NCBI RefSeq assembly: GCF_036417845.1
Contig: NC_089980.1
Coordinates: forward strand, 44,266,501-44,330,500
Length of the DNA stretch: 64,000 nucleotides
Direction of reading: 5' to 3'
Source of the DNA: Apteryx mantelli
Taxonomy: Eukaryota > Chordata > Aves > Apterygiformes > Apterygidae
Every line of letters begins with the position of its first letter. The first letter of the stretch is position 1. The notes beneath the pieces were generated by a model that was not told the DNA's origin, ran no database searches, and worked only from the letters and a program-made list of their open reading frames with translations. Shown here piece by piece: positions 1-13,380 of the stretch. The position numbers were made by a program, and so were the translations under genes.

Positions 1-1480
1 TTAGTGCCATCTGGAAAGCTCCTCTGCTCCAGGAAGACTTTCTCAGTGAGTGAGATGAGAGAAAGCCTACCTGTCCTTACTGGGAAAACAAGGCAACAGC
101 AGGAATAGCAGTGTTCAAGAGGGCTCACCAGTGTCCATGCTGCACTGTGATTTTATCAACAGCCCACAAGTCACCCTCAGACAGCCAGCAACCCCAAAGA
201 AAAGCATCCCTGCATAGTCACATCTTGAGTTAGCTTTGTAGTGAAGGCAGGCCCTGGGAAGCCCATGGCTGCCCAGCAGGTTGCTGGGGCTGACGAGCGG
301 AAAAGATGCAGCTGAGACGAGATGCAGTGCAGGAGGGGAGTGGGATTTCCTGTGTCGGCATTCACAGCACTCCTTCAATTGTGTTAACTTGCAACAGGCA
401 ACTCGGGGGCAGCGGAGCAGCTTCCTGCTTCAGATCAGCAAGGAAGCACATCCAGCTGTGGCCAACAGCTGCATAAATTCCTACTGCTGCCCCTAGCCCT
501 GGGGAATCTACAGGGCTCAAGGATATAGGCTCATTTGTCCACAATCCCACAGCCCTGGGGTTTGGCTACTGCTGACTTCCCACAGTCCGCAGCTCCACAG
601 CCCACCCCTGACAGGCAGATGTGAGCACTGGCGAGTATAGGCAGAGACTGTGTCAGTCAAGCCAACATTAGCACCTAGCAGGGAGGAGATTTAACCACAG
701 GGATGGGGAGGACAGCACAGAGGGCTCCACATGGAGCTATCTGTGCTCCTGCCTGGACCAGACTCTCTGTTAGCACAGTTCATCTGCGCAGGAACACAAA
801 GAAACACTTACTGAAACCTTCCACTGCATCCCACCACCAACTCGGAGCATTTCCTTGTGCAGGACCCAGTGTGACCTGCGACCAGGGCTCTGAAGCAAGA
901 GCCTCTCAAGCCCACCTGCTCCACCACCAGACAAGGGGGCTCTGCCTGCCTCCCTGCACAGCAACACGTGGTGCCCAGCCCGCACGCCCAGCTTGTGTGC
1001 CTTCCGGCAGGTTTACGCAGCACGTGCACGACTGCAGCAGTCTGGCAGCAACTGCTGTGCAAACACAGAAGCCTTGATCCTAACTGCCAGAGACGCACAT
1101 CTTCGCAGAGTGGGGACCACTGCACAGACCCCATGGCGAAATCCTGCATCTGGACACACTCGCCCAGCCTGCAGGGATCAGAGCATCAGTATGCCTTAGG
1201 TCCCTCAAACCACACACAGGCACTTGCTCCAGGAATAGCCGCAAAAGGGGATTTGTACTTCCAGTGGGAAGCAGCACTAACGGGCAGGAAGGAAAACACC
1301 GCACCCCAAAAGGCAATTACGGGATTAAACATCTTTCCCAAGACAGAGCCACGACCCAGACGCAGCCTCCCCCTCTGCTGGGGCACCGGAGTCCCGGCCA
1401 CATGCGCCGGGGAGCCTTGCAGCGCTGCTAGCGCTCGTTCGCTATCTGCTGTTAGCAAGAAGACCAGCCCCATTGCTTAG
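1..1480. other. Left flank, no gene recognised
   Basis: Both strands were read for exon-like segments. The open frames are short, rich in Cys, Trp and Ser, and flanked by no convincing splice-site pairs. If the CpG island just to the right is a minus-strand promoter, this stretch would be the start of that gene's first intron. This is inference from position only. Confidence 0.5.
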
Positions 1481-2120
1481 GGAGAGCCGGGGGAGAGACA
1501 AAAATTGAGAGATCCGGAGCCAATACCTTACGAACTGAAGGCGGCGGCCGCCGCCGCACGCCGCTTCCCAGTCCTTGCAGCCCCCTCGGTCCCCCTGCGC
1601 CGCCTGCGAATAACCCCCCCGTCGCCGCTTCTCCCAGAGCCCGGCCGCAAGCGCAGCGCGAGTCTCCTCCTCCCGCTTTTGCCGCCTTCAAACGCCGCCA
1701 ACGCCACGCGGTCCCCGCGCTCCCGGCCCCGGCTGCGTGTTTCGGGCAGGGGGTCCCCGTCTCACCGCGGGAGCGCGCGGCCGTGCCCGCCCCGCCGCGG
1801 CACCCACCTGCGCCCAGCTCCGCGCTCCGCTCCGCGCTCCGCGCCGCGCCGCACCGCACGGCCGGGGTGGGGAGCGCCGCGCCGCGCCGCGCCGGCCCTG
1901 GCCCTGCCCCCGGCCCTCCCCGTGGGCCTGGCCCTCCCCGTGGGACTGGCCCGCCGCCGGCCCCGCCTCCGCGCCGAAAACGCGCGGGCTCCGCCGGGCG
2001 CGCACAGAAAAAGAAAGGCAAAGAAAAAGAAAAGCCCTCTGCACGCCTAGGCGGCGCCCAGCTCGGGCTGCGCACCACTATCCCCGTGTCAGCAAGCACT
2101 GCACCTCTAAATGCAGTGAG
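1480..2120 (-). promoter_or_regulatory. CpG island, candidate promoter and first exon (possibly SLC29A1)
   Basis: A dense run of CpG dinucleotides and GC boxes contrasts sharply with the flanks. On the minus strand a good splice donor (AAG followed by GTATTG) ends a possible exon at about 1527, which would suit a mostly noncoding first exon of a gene extending left out of the window. In human, as I recall it, SLC29A1 follows CAPN11 and MYMX in the same direction, so SLC29A1 is the natural candidate. No coding sequence of that transporter is in the window, so the identity is inference. Several frames are open through the island, but only because it lacks A/T-rich stop codons. Confidence 0.45.
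1912..1947. repeat. Tandem duplication of an 18-bp GC-rich unit
   Basis: Two adjacent 18-bp copies beginning ggccctccccgtggg, differing at one base, lie inside the CpG island. It is probably a slippage duplication. Confidence 0.7.
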
Positions 2121-5100
2121 GCAGGCCCCAGTGAGCTACGCCGCACCCCCGCCCGCCCGCCAGGAAGACCCTCTGCTGCCGGGCACCGCGTGGATGGCGG
2201 TGGAGAAAGCTTTCCGCACTGTGTGTTCGTGGCTTTGCTACCTGGGAGGGGCCGGTCTGCAGACCCCCCAAAGTGTAACGATTCCTGTCTACAAGTAACA
2301 TCGCGCCAGCATCCCAAGGGCAGGCATCAACACCAAGGGGTCGTTCTTTCAGGTTGCCATCTCCAGGCTCCTTTTCACAGCCTATCATCAAGCAGAAAAG
2401 ATATCTATCTACTCATTACTAATTAAAAACTTTTTTTTCTTTTTTGCATAAGTGGTAAGGTGCAGTGGAATTCAGGGTACTTTGTCCCACAGCAAACCAT
2501 TTCAGAGGGCACGTGAGTTCAGTCCCATACCCAGCTGGCTAAACATCTGTAGAAATATTTCTGCATAGATCAGTGCTTCAGGGTGCTTCCGCACTCAGCA
2601 CATGGCCGTTTTTTTCTCTGTCTGTTCACCTATACAGCGCAGTTGCAGGCAGTGACACCAGGAAGTTCCTGCAACAGTTTATGCACTTACTGCCAGGTTT
2701 GACTGCTACAGGATTTTCTACATTAATAAGCAACCTCGGAAAATTCTCTCCAGACAGCAATCAGTTTTAGTTAGAAACTAAAATTAGAAGTTTAAAAACC
2801 CCATATCATCTTGTAGATTCCCATCTTCTCTACTCTGCGCAAGATGATCGTACATATTTCCCTGCTGAATCATATCCAAACATTAAGCTTTCATTTTAAA
2901 ATGGACCAGCAAAACACCTACATGTAAGCAAAGAGTGCACAAAGCCAGAGAAAAAGGCAGTGGGGACATGAGTGAGACAGCTGCCAGTGCTTTCTGAAGC
3001 CCAGTGGTGACACCGGAGTGTCACTGTTATGAAGTCACTTCTTCGCTGTCTCATTTGGCAGCAGCCTCTGGCTGCTGGATTTCTCCCACTGCCCTCATGG
3101 CATATATTTATGGCAATTACAGGTTTCTGGGGACAGATTCTAGGGTGCACTGAAAACAGGAAGTCAGCAGCATGAAATGCTCCCAAATAATAACACTGGG
3201 GGTGGTTATTCAAAGTGTGAAATTCATATTAGATCAAATTAGTTTTAAAAGCTGCCACCTCTAATTAAGCTCCTGCTGAATCTCCCATTGCTGCAGCCAG
3301 GCAAAGAAGGATCCAGAACTGGGGCCTGCCTTCCCCTGGCCTTTCCCTAAACCTCTCTGATCTGGATGGGCTTGTTCTGGGTGAGCTGCAAAGCAGGCAA
3401 AAGTCTCACCCTAGGGAAAAACATGAACCGAGATCATCTCAAAATCCACAAGGGAAAACAAAACAGAACAAAAACAATACAGTGGTCTAATGCCACCCCC
3501 TCTCCAGCTTTGACATCTGCCGCATGGTCACCTACCCAGTCCAGTGAGCTCCTTTGAAAGTCTGTGGGAACTCGGTGCCCCGGCTGCTCAGGCCCTGCCT
3601 TTCCCCTTGAGAAATCCACATTCAAAGCTTAGCAGCATTAGCTTAAATTTTAGCATCAATGAAATTTTATTTTTATATATAAAATCCAATTTTAGCACAG
3701 GCTAAAAGCTACGGTAACCAATCCACCATGGATTCCTCAGTGCTGGGTCCAGACTGTTGGTGCCCATTTGAACCGCTGGGTTTCCAGAAGCCAACACCAA
3801 AGTTTTTAGCACCATTAAGAGACTCAGACCACATGAGGAGGAGAAACACCACAAAGGCTACCTCTGACTGGATATTCCAGGAAGTCTCTGCATCAGGGCC
3901 AAGTGAGTATAGCTGCTGCCTCACCCCAGGCTTTTAGCAGCAGAGTGTTTAGCACTTACCATCATCAAAGTACTGGATTAAAAGTTATCTAATTCACAGC
4001 TCTTTTTTCCATCAATGCAGAAGCTCCCAAGGACTGGAATGAACATCTCTTAATAGAGATATCTCTTAATATGAGACATGGGGATTAAAATCCATTAGCA
4101 CCGAACAGCCTCGCAGCCATCAGGGACTGCAGGCAGATGGGAGACAGCTGAATACCCAAGAGTACTCCAAAGTACAGTGCAGTCCTCTCGCTGCTTCCTG
4201 TCACACAGATCCTCAGTCCACCAAATGTCTGCTTGCAGGGCTGGGTCCGACAAAATTTTCTGGGCAAGCAGGTCACTTGGCAGTAGCGGGACGCCTTGTG
4301 TCCTGCTATGGAAAGCTATAAGGCTATGGAAAGTCATCCTTTAAAATCCAGCCCTAAGAAGAGCTCACCTGCCTGATCCAGAATAGCAGAGATTTCATCA
4401 CCTGATGAGTCTCGTCTCATGAGAGGTGCTTCGGGGGCTCCCTGCAAGTAGGTCCGCTCCCAAGAGCGAGGCGCTGCTGCCCCAGGCACATACTCCTTAG
4501 GCAGTGCAATGCCTCAGGCCTGCGGTTAGAGCCGGGAAAGATACCTCCTCCATCAGGGAGGGCGATGAACAGACCATGATGCTGGTCACAACTCAGTTGT
4601 CACCACGCAGACGAATATGAGCCCTCGTGGGAGGGACAGCCACCTTACTTAATTTTGATGGGACATACAACCTTTGCTGAGTCCTCTGCTCCTAAGTGAC
4701 TCTCATGTCATCACATTCACTGTTGTGAGTAGAGGAACAAGCCTCCCAGAAGAAGCAAGCAGCTGTGGAAACTATTTCTGCTCCAAACTGGAAACGACTG
4801 GTGCTTTGCACAGCAACTGGTACCAGGACCATCACTATATGATATCATTACAGCATACATAGCTATTTTTTCTCTTGTATAATAATCAGCATAAAGAAAA
4901 AAACTAGCCTGAAATGAGGCCTGGGGGCTTGTTGCTCTTCCACCCTGTTCATCCACTAACCAGCAGGGTGTTGCCAAAATATGCTGCTGCTGTTGGCAGA
5001 TTGCTACGCTCCCCAGAGCAAAGGGAGAGGGAAGAAATGTACTTTCCAGGAGGAAGATGGCCAGCAAAGCCTCTCTCTTATATAACACAGTGAGTCCCGT

Positions 5101-5297
5101 CAGCATGCTCTACAGAAAAGCCACTCAGCTGACTGAGTTTTGTCTCTGAACCTCAAAAGTGTGCCATAGGCAAGAAAGCCATGACCTGGGACCCAATTTG
5201 TAGGCTATACTTACAACTAGATTTTAACAGGCATAACAAATAGGCAAAGTGCTTTCCTGTCAGGTACACTTGTTGCCAAACATGTTACAAAAGCTTC

Positions 5298-5311
5298 TTT
5301 TTTTTTTTTTT
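5298..5311. repeat. Poly-T tract
   Basis: A run of about 14 T is visible. There is no clear transposon body beside it, so it is listed as a simple repeat. Confidence 0.8.
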
Positions 5312-8300
5312 CCTTGTAGCAATTCCCTGCTCCAACTTAAGTGACTAAATCCAAAGGGGAAGGCAAAAAAACAGCTGTTTTTGAAAGCAAGAGCAAAAAG
5401 TGAGCTATATTCCAGGCAGTTGGTAATGCATCATATGATCTGAAGAAATACTTTCTGTGCCTCTTGGGCAATATTTGAGTCTTGGGGCCTGAGGAGCTAG
5501 TCAATATTTGTATGAACTTAGTGGTTCAAGAATCCTTTACCCTTTGCACCCACATAGAAACTTTTCCATGGAGATTTCCAGGCACTCTGCGACCACACAC
5601 AAATTAACCCACAAGCCCTCCTCCCACAGGTTAGAGGCACTTTCCTTTCCCCCTACCTTGCCTATGTTATGGGTGCAGAAAACTGAGGCCCAACAAGGCC
5701 TCAGGCTGCGAGGGGCACAGGTCATGGGGGCTCCAAATGGTCTCTCTCCTGTTTCCATCACAAAACCCTGCTTCCCTTCGCAACCCCAAAACAACCAGGA
5801 GCTCAGCTTGCCGCTTCCTGGCCTTGCTCACCACGAACAAGCAACCCTATCACTGAGCTAATAACAGAGCCTGAGACTGCCCTCCGGACCTCAGGCGCCT
5901 ACAGTGCCAGTCCGCTCCATCAGTGTCCGAAACAGAGGCTCTCTTATTCCAGGGGACTGGAACAATGGGCATTTAAACTGCAGGTTTCCCAGTTCTTATC
6001 AGTGGGATTCCCACTTCCCCACCTGACACATATTCACATGGGGAGTTTGCGAGTTTTCAGCCAACTCCCCTGCGGCCTTGTGCCCCCAAGGCAAAAGTTG
6101 TCTTCCCAGTCAGAGGCTCTTCAGAGACCTTGCCAAGGGTCTGAGCAGAGGCTGGGGCCAGAGACAGCGTTTGCTTTGAGCGATGGTCCTGCCAGGGCAG
6201 GGCTGAGGCAGACCGCTGCTGCCCATGCCGTCAAAGAGATCTTCTGTCTCAGAGCTGAGGCTGGGACCCAGCAGCACCAGGACTGCGCCAGGCTCGTCCC
6301 AGCTGGGCTGCAGGTCCGGCAGCCACGGGCACGGTGCTGATGCTGAGGCACCCCGCTTGCAAAGGACCCTTGCGAGAGCAAAGACAGCCATGGGAACCTG
6401 TGTCACCAGTGTCCTGCTTGCACAAACGCAAGGCCATAAAACGCACCTGGCATAACACAGTGCCTTGGCCCACTTCCAGGAGAGGTCCCCACTGCCTGCA
6501 GGCACTCGGAGCACAAGGTGAAGCTGTTTTGCCCTGCTTAGCCCTCAGCAGGGCTGAGGAAAACCAGAACTCGCCCTATTAGCATAACTGGTGGGGCACT
6601 GCAGAGCAGGCCCCTCTGCAGCGTGGTGGGGGAAAGTGGTGAGCACGTTCGGGGGGGCTGGAAGGCACTGGTGAGCCGTGCTCAGCAAAGGGCTGCGCCT
6701 CTCTTGCAATGTCCCCTGCAAGCCTTCAGCAGCTGCCTCCACCTGCGTCCAGGGACACCCACGCTGCCCCCTGAGAAGGCAGGGGTGCGACAGCTCAAAG
6801 ACCCTCTGCTCCAACCACAAGCACCACAGAAAACCCGAGGCTGCCAAGAAACAGAGACCCAGTGTGTTTAAAAGGCAGAGCAGGCAAGCAGGAGGGAGGG
6901 TGGCAAGCGGATTAGCAGCAGTATCCGATTTTTGTGCACGTGTGACAATCCACGGGAGTGGAGTCTTGCTGGAAAGGGGGGAGAAGGGTCATTTTAATCA
7001 GTCACATGGAGGGAAACGTAGAAGATGCTGGACCTCTGTCAAGTGCCAGCAGGGTATTAACCTATTAGCCAGTGGGGGAAAAAACCACTACAGGCTCCTG
7101 GAAATCCAGTTATAATGATACTGTAACAGTTCTGCATGCTTTGATTGTCAACAAAAATCAACTGCCTGAGCCTCTTGCAGTGGGGACGTGAGGTTCAGCA
7201 AATGAGTCAGGGACCACTTCAGTTTTGCTCTTCACTCACTCGCCCTGGCCAGCTAATGCAGGTACCCAGGGGCAGGGTCCTTGTTTCGGCACTGTCAGCC
7301 AGCCCTTTGGTGGTCCCCTGGGGATGCGGCGCCCTGCCCCTGCATCTGGGTGGACGTGCTGCGGGAGGTGGTGGGGCAGAGGTGGCACTCACCTGACCAC
7401 CAGCACCTCGCGGGGCCGCGGGGGACGGAGCGGGCTGTGAGTGCTCCTGAGCGTGGGAATCTGGCTGTGCGCGTCACTGCTCGCAGGGAGCCACGCAGGT
7501 GACCAGGGCACCACCGTCCCTCGGCTTTCTCACGTGAGCCGACCTGCCGTGATAAAGTTAGGCAGCTCGCTGTTTAAATCTTCCTCTCCAGTGACTGGTC
7601 TCTGGCTAAAGTTCCTGGGCCGCTGGCTACCGTGCCAGGCTCCCCGCTGAGCCAGGCACCGGGGACTCCTCCACTGTGTGGACTAAGGACGGCAGGAGCT
7701 CGCTGCCAGCAGAGGAGCAGCCCTGATGCCGCACACCCTGCTCTGCTCTGCTGCCCGCAGCTGCCTGCACAGGCTGCAGCCCAAAATGGGAATGAAGCAG
7801 AAATGGGGCTGCTCTGGTTAGCTGCTGGCACCTGCACCCCCTCCATCTGCGGCCTGACACCAGCCTCCACCTCTTCCTCCCCCAAGGGCTCTGTGCGAGG
7901 CAGACTCTTCGCCTTTCAGGCGGTGTTTTAGGGCTGGGTGGTGTGTTGCGCGTTCATTTTGGCGAGGCAGCCTCCCCGCCACCCTTCTCCCTGGTCTCCC
8001 CAGTAACACCAGGCCGGCTGCCAGCACCCTCGGAGGGGGAAGTGCTCATGCAGGGCGAAAAAAGAGCTTGTGCAGGGCACGTTAAGGCAGAAATGGGGGA
8101 AAACCTGCAATGCAGAGCCGGGGGAGAGGAAAGCATTTGCTGCAGATCAGCCTCGCTGTCTCCCCACTCCCCTCGGCATCCCTTTAGTGTTGATAACACT
8201 GAGATGCAATGGGCCGTCACTGCTACCCCCAAAACACTTGTGTCCATGGTAAGCAAACAGCCCTGAGACGCGGCAGGAGTGGCCTCAGCCCCCGGTACGG

Positions 8301-10816
8301 CCAGCCCCATGGCAGGTGAGGGGGGCCGCGGGCTCTGCCTTTCCAGCTCGGCAGGCAGGAACAAGCCCCGTTGTCTGCTGGGCGGGTGCAGCTCAGCAAG
8401 GGGCTGCCTCGAGGGGTCCGGGCCGTGCGGGGCCTGGGGCTGCTGCCAGAGCGGCACCGAGGTGCAGCCACATGCCAGCCTCTCTCAAACGGCCAGAGGG
8501 GAGGGCAGGGCCTGGCGCCCCTGCAGTAGCACCATCCCAGGGCGGAGAGGGCACCCGAGGCCCGTCCACGCACTGGACCGGTCCTCAGCCCCCCACATCT
8601 CAATGGGAGGCAGCGAGGAGAGGGCAGCCTGCTCCCAGGCATGGAGCAGGACGTAGCTGTTGCTCCCCCTGGCAGCCCTGCAACGTGCTCTCCTTCTCCC
8701 ACCGGGGCTGGAGGCACAACTTCCCCCCTGTGCAGCCAAAGCCACTGCTGAAGGTCTCCCGTCCCCGCTTGCTCTTGGAGGTGGTCTTCCCACAGCACTT
8801 CCTCCCTCCTCCATGTCCATCTCTGCCACCATCTCTGCAACCCACGCGTCCTCCCTCCCTCACCCTGACAGCCGCCCTGCTGCTGCCCTGTGCTCAGCCC
8901 TGGCTGCCCCTTTGCTCTCTCTTACAAGTGTTTACTGCCTAATGACACAGATTAGCCCTGGAGTTGCGAGGTGGCTAGTTACTGAGTGACAGCCGGGCAG
9001 CCACCAGGCCCAGGGTAAAGTGTTTTTCTCTCTCCTGCAGCAGGCAGTTTCCACCTGCAAGGGGTCGAGCTGAGATCGTGGCAAACTCAGGACACTAGTA
9101 CTGAGTTTGTACTAGTAATGCATGGGCTCACATTAGTATAGGAGGTGCTTGGCTTAAACCCTGGGAAAGCAGGGCCTTCCCTGGCTGCTCCAAGGCGAGG
9201 TGGGCAGGAACGCATTGCGGGATTCGGAAATCCCAGGCCTTGGGCACAGCCCACAACGAGTGCCCCTTCCCTCGCCACCCAGCATCAACACGGGGCTGCC
9301 CTTGGCAGAGGACGGAGCTGGCAGGCTGCTCTGGCAGGACCAGCGTGGGCACAGGGAGCCGCATGTACCTCCAAGGTCATCCAGCCCATTAAAGCTGGGC
9401 CTGGGGGCACAGCCAGCTCCTTGGCTGGCAGCACCAACGACCTGAGAAGGAGCAGGGCCATTGAGGAACGAGCCGGCTGGCACCCAGCCATGCTCGTAAA
9501 ACCTGACAGGGGAGCTGCGGGTGGCTGGGAAAGTGGGACGCTGCCAGGGCGAAGGGAGGGCTGGAGCCGCTGTGTGGTCCCGCTCCTGCCCCGTGATCCC
9601 TCTGGCGCCCCCAGTCCTCTGTGCCCATCCACACCCAAGAGGACCTGGGACGCAGGGATGCTCTTTTGATTGCCAGGCACGTCCTGCATCTTATTCACAC
9701 CCATTTGAAAGCCATAACAAGCCTTTCTGGGAGGGCACCTGAATCCCAGTGAGTACCACCGTGGTGGAGGGAGCTGGCTGCCCTCTGCGCGGGGTGGTGG
9801 GGCGGGAGCAAGGGCCACCGCTCTCCCACCCCACCCCTTCCTGGCATTGCTGGCCTGGAACAACAGGCTCCTATACCTGGACTGGCAATGCAGCCGTCAC
9901 GGTCCCGGGGACCCTCTCCTCCCTGCTCGTGCTCCAGCCTGGCACGTGGCCATGTACGGGGATGAGGGCTTGAAACAGCCCCAGTAGCTTTTGCAGTGGT
10001 GCCTGCCCGAGTCTGCGCCTGGCCTGACGCAGTCACTGGCTGTCGTGTAGGAATTCAGCTCTGTGTAAATGTCTGGCACGGCTGATTAAATCCTGTTTGG
10101 AGAATGAATTCTATCCTGTCATGCTTTTTCCCGTTGGGCAAATCAGTTGTGGAGCTGTGGCTGAATGCACCCAAACATCTTCTGGGGAGATATCCAGGAG
10201 GGATGTTTCCCACAGCTTCCAACAGTACAAGTTATTCATTATTTCACCTCCCCTGCCAGTCATGCTTTCATGTGTTCCTAAACCATAACATTGCCCCAAG
10301 GCCAACCAACAGAACACAGCCATGAGACATCAAACAAAGGGCAGGCCAAACCCATGACCTGCAGCCAAGCAACCCTCGCACGGCCAGCCCAGGGGAGAAG
10401 ATGGGCCTGCGCCTCATCAGATACCACTCCCGGGGAGATGGAAAACCTCATAAGCCGCCCTGTCAAGTACTAACAGCATTTGGCATTCAAATGTCGCCAG
10501 CTCCATCGGAGAGGCGCATGCAATGGAGCATGGCACATCACATGCTTTCTGAGATAGACCTCAAAATGAGTGGCACCTGCTTCTCTCTGGGTTTAAGACA
10601 AGCTGAGGCGGGTTATGCTGAGCCTTAGGGCTTGGCAATGATTATTCCTGCGCTGCACTTGGGAATGGCCTTATCCCTTTCCCTGAGATAAGGAGATGTG
10701 TTCATGTCAGGTGACAGGGAGCTATTGGGCTCTGGTCTCTGACTTGTCCCCAGGCTTGGCCATGCAGCCTGCAAGGGACACAGGGCGCAGCTTACATTTC
10801 TCTCCCCGGTGGCATT

Positions 10817-10835
10817 CCCCCCCCCCCCCCCCCCC
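10817..10835. repeat. Poly-C tract
   Basis: An uninterrupted run of about 19 C. Such tracts are polymorphic and error-prone in assembly. Confidence 0.85.
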
Positions 10836-13093
10836 AGCTCTCTGCTGCTTGCTGACTTTACCTATCACAAGGCCTGGTCGTGCCTTGGCACCTGCGCCAG
10901 AGGTGGAGACATTGCTCCTTCTCACAAGGCACAGGGGGGTCCTGGGCCCCTCATGCACAGGGTTGGGGCACATGGCCAGGAGGAAGCACCAATCCCACCT
11001 CTCCAATGAAGCGCCCCGTGCATGTGCTGCTGGCAGCCCTGGCAGAGCACCTAGGGGAGACACCCACTGCTGACCCCTGCCCACGTCTGGGCTGGAGCAC
11101 TTGCTTCAGAGCAGGCTGAACACAGGGAGACCCAGGATGGACTTTGCTGGGGACACTGCTAGTGCAATGGCAGCAGAGCATAGTGCACCGCTTCCCTGGG
11201 ACCCCCACCTCTTACCCACAGCAGCGTCTGCCAGTGCTATCTGGCGTGCATGCACCAAGGAGGCATGGGGACAGCCTGATGCTGCGGTGGGGCAGTGTTA
11301 GCATGGGTGACAAATTTTGCTCTGGTGAGGCATGTGCGCCATCAGGCTGGCTCGCTGAACCCTGATGGCTAGCCCTGCGGGGATTTCCACGGCACTGCCC
11401 ACACGCAAACCAGCCACTCTTCCCTGCTGTCAGGGTGCTCAGGAGAGGCGGCAGCAGGGGTGATCCCCTCCCTGCAGGAGCATGGGAACAAAGCACAGAC
11501 AAACTCATCGCAGGGAGGGAGCACGGGGAGGTGCTACCCTCTGCTGGCAGGAGCTGGCCTGCACAACCCTCATCCCAGCTGCCTTGGCCTCTTCTTCAGG
11601 GCCAGCTCTTGGGTGGCTGTGCCAGCTATGGGGCGCTGCTGCCAGCCCTGCCAGCCCACAGCCAGCTGGCAAATGCCCAGCCCGGAGAGCTCCGGCCTGA
11701 CCCTGCACATCCAAGCACAGGGCAGCAGGCTATGGCTCCCCTGGTTAGTGCAACCCTGCTCCTTTGGCTCAACCCCAGAGGGACTGCGGGGACCAGGAGA
11801 TGCTGGGCTCCTGTCAGCCCTGAGTGGCTGGCTTCACCCTTTGCAGCAGCAGGGCAGAGAAATGCAAAGTCTCCTGGGTACACAGAGTGTGCCTTCCAGC
11901 CCACTCTGCGCTTCCAGCCTTCGCTGGGATCAGAGGAGTATGGGAGGCTCACGGGGAACGGCTTAGATGGCCTATAGATTTAAATGCCTCTGCAACCAGA
12001 TGTATGCGGGAGGGAGGGTGAGAAAGCAGAAGGAGGCAGTGCCGGAGTGGCATGCAAGGAGGACCAAAAGAGGAGGGAGCTGATCCTTGGCAGGAGCGGA
12101 ACCTGGACACAGACACCAGTTCTGCCATGAAGCTCCCCAAACCACCCTCCGTGGGCACTGGACTAGCAAAGGCCAGGCAAGAACCAGCATGTTGAGCCAC
12201 TGTACCGCCAATGGTGCTGAGTCCAAACATGAGGGTGAGGGAGCAGGGAGATGCAAGTGTTACCAGCATCAGGATCTGTGTGTGCAAAGTGGGACTAGGG
12301 TCACCAAAGTACGGGCAGCAATTTGGAGGGCTTGTCCTGTGTGGCATGCTAATCCATGATGGGTAGAGTAGAGGACTGGGGAATGAGCGGTAGCCAGGAA
12401 GTCTGGGGTGTAAACAGGGAGATCCAAGGGCAAAAGCTCCAGCTCTTTGGTGAGAAGGAGCAGGGCAGTGTTCTCCTGTAGGTAATACACAGTGCAGAGG
12501 AGAGAGGGCAGTGACTGTGTTAGGAAGCAGAGTTTGGGGTCCTGCTGCCACTCTGGATAGATCAAGGCAGGACACAACACAGTGACAGTGCCTGTTGCAC
12601 TGAGCACGATACCTCTCCTGCAGAGCTATGCTTGCAGCTCAAATGCAGGCCACAGTGCAAGGGGTCCTGGCTAGTCCTCTGCTTGCTCTCTCTCACAGCG
12701 ATGGGACTGGCAAAGACAGGAGGTGCTCCTTACCTGGCCAACCACCTCAGTGTGGTTGACTTCTCAAAGGGCAACATGCAGTTAGACTGCTTTTCCCTGC
12801 TGCAGTGGAAGAAAAGGCAGCAAGGAGCAGGAACAAAGTTGGCCATTGCAACCAGGTGGCCTTGCGCTGCTGTCCAGTGCAGTAGGGACAGGAGGGACTT
12901 CTACTGCCTTCCCAGGGTCTTATGGTATAAGGTGGACTCAACACATCTGTTCTCACCTGACTGGGACTCACAGTCTTCAGGGAAGTGCAGCCTGCTCTGC
13001 TAACACTGTGACCTGGACCAAGTAAATCTTTCTGGCAAACCAGAAGGTGAAGGTCAGTCCTGAGAGCAGCAGTGGTCAGCTTCCCAGGAAGAG

Positions 13094-13108
13094 CCCCCCC
13101 CCCCCCCC
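13094..13108. repeat. Poly-C tract
   Basis: A run of about 15 C in intergenic DNA. Confidence 0.8.
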
Positions 13109-13353
13109 AAGAAGGATCTTCAGACATCATCTAGTCCCTGTTTTCTCCACTTTCCCTGCAGGACCTGGCATCTCCAGCCAGTGCAAATGGGTGCAAAAAC
13201 CTCGCCTAGCTTTTGCTAGTTCTGTGTCCAGTGCTGGCAGAGTTGGGAGGTTTTGCAGAAGAGCCAAGCTGTTGTGTGGCACTCAGCAGTGCTATTTCTG
13301 TGATGCTTCTGCCCTTGCTATACAGCTATAGCTACAGAGATGCTGGAATTCAT

Positions 13354-13380
13354 GCAAAAAGCCAGGCAAAAAGCCAGGCA
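13354..13380. repeat. Short tandem repeat, 12-bp unit
   Basis: The unit caaaaagccagg is present just over twice in tandem. No function is apparent. Confidence 0.7.

Noticed and set aside
1452-2426. Several 170-230-codon frames on both strands near 1.5-2.4 kb
   Set aside because: They are CpG-island artefacts; composition is dominated by Arg, Ala, Gly and Pro.
13115-13131. The short match atcatctagtcc, resembling the 3' end of CR1 in reverse
   Set aside because: Only about a dozen bases match, and the adjoining sequence does not follow CR1. Chance or a very decayed fragment.
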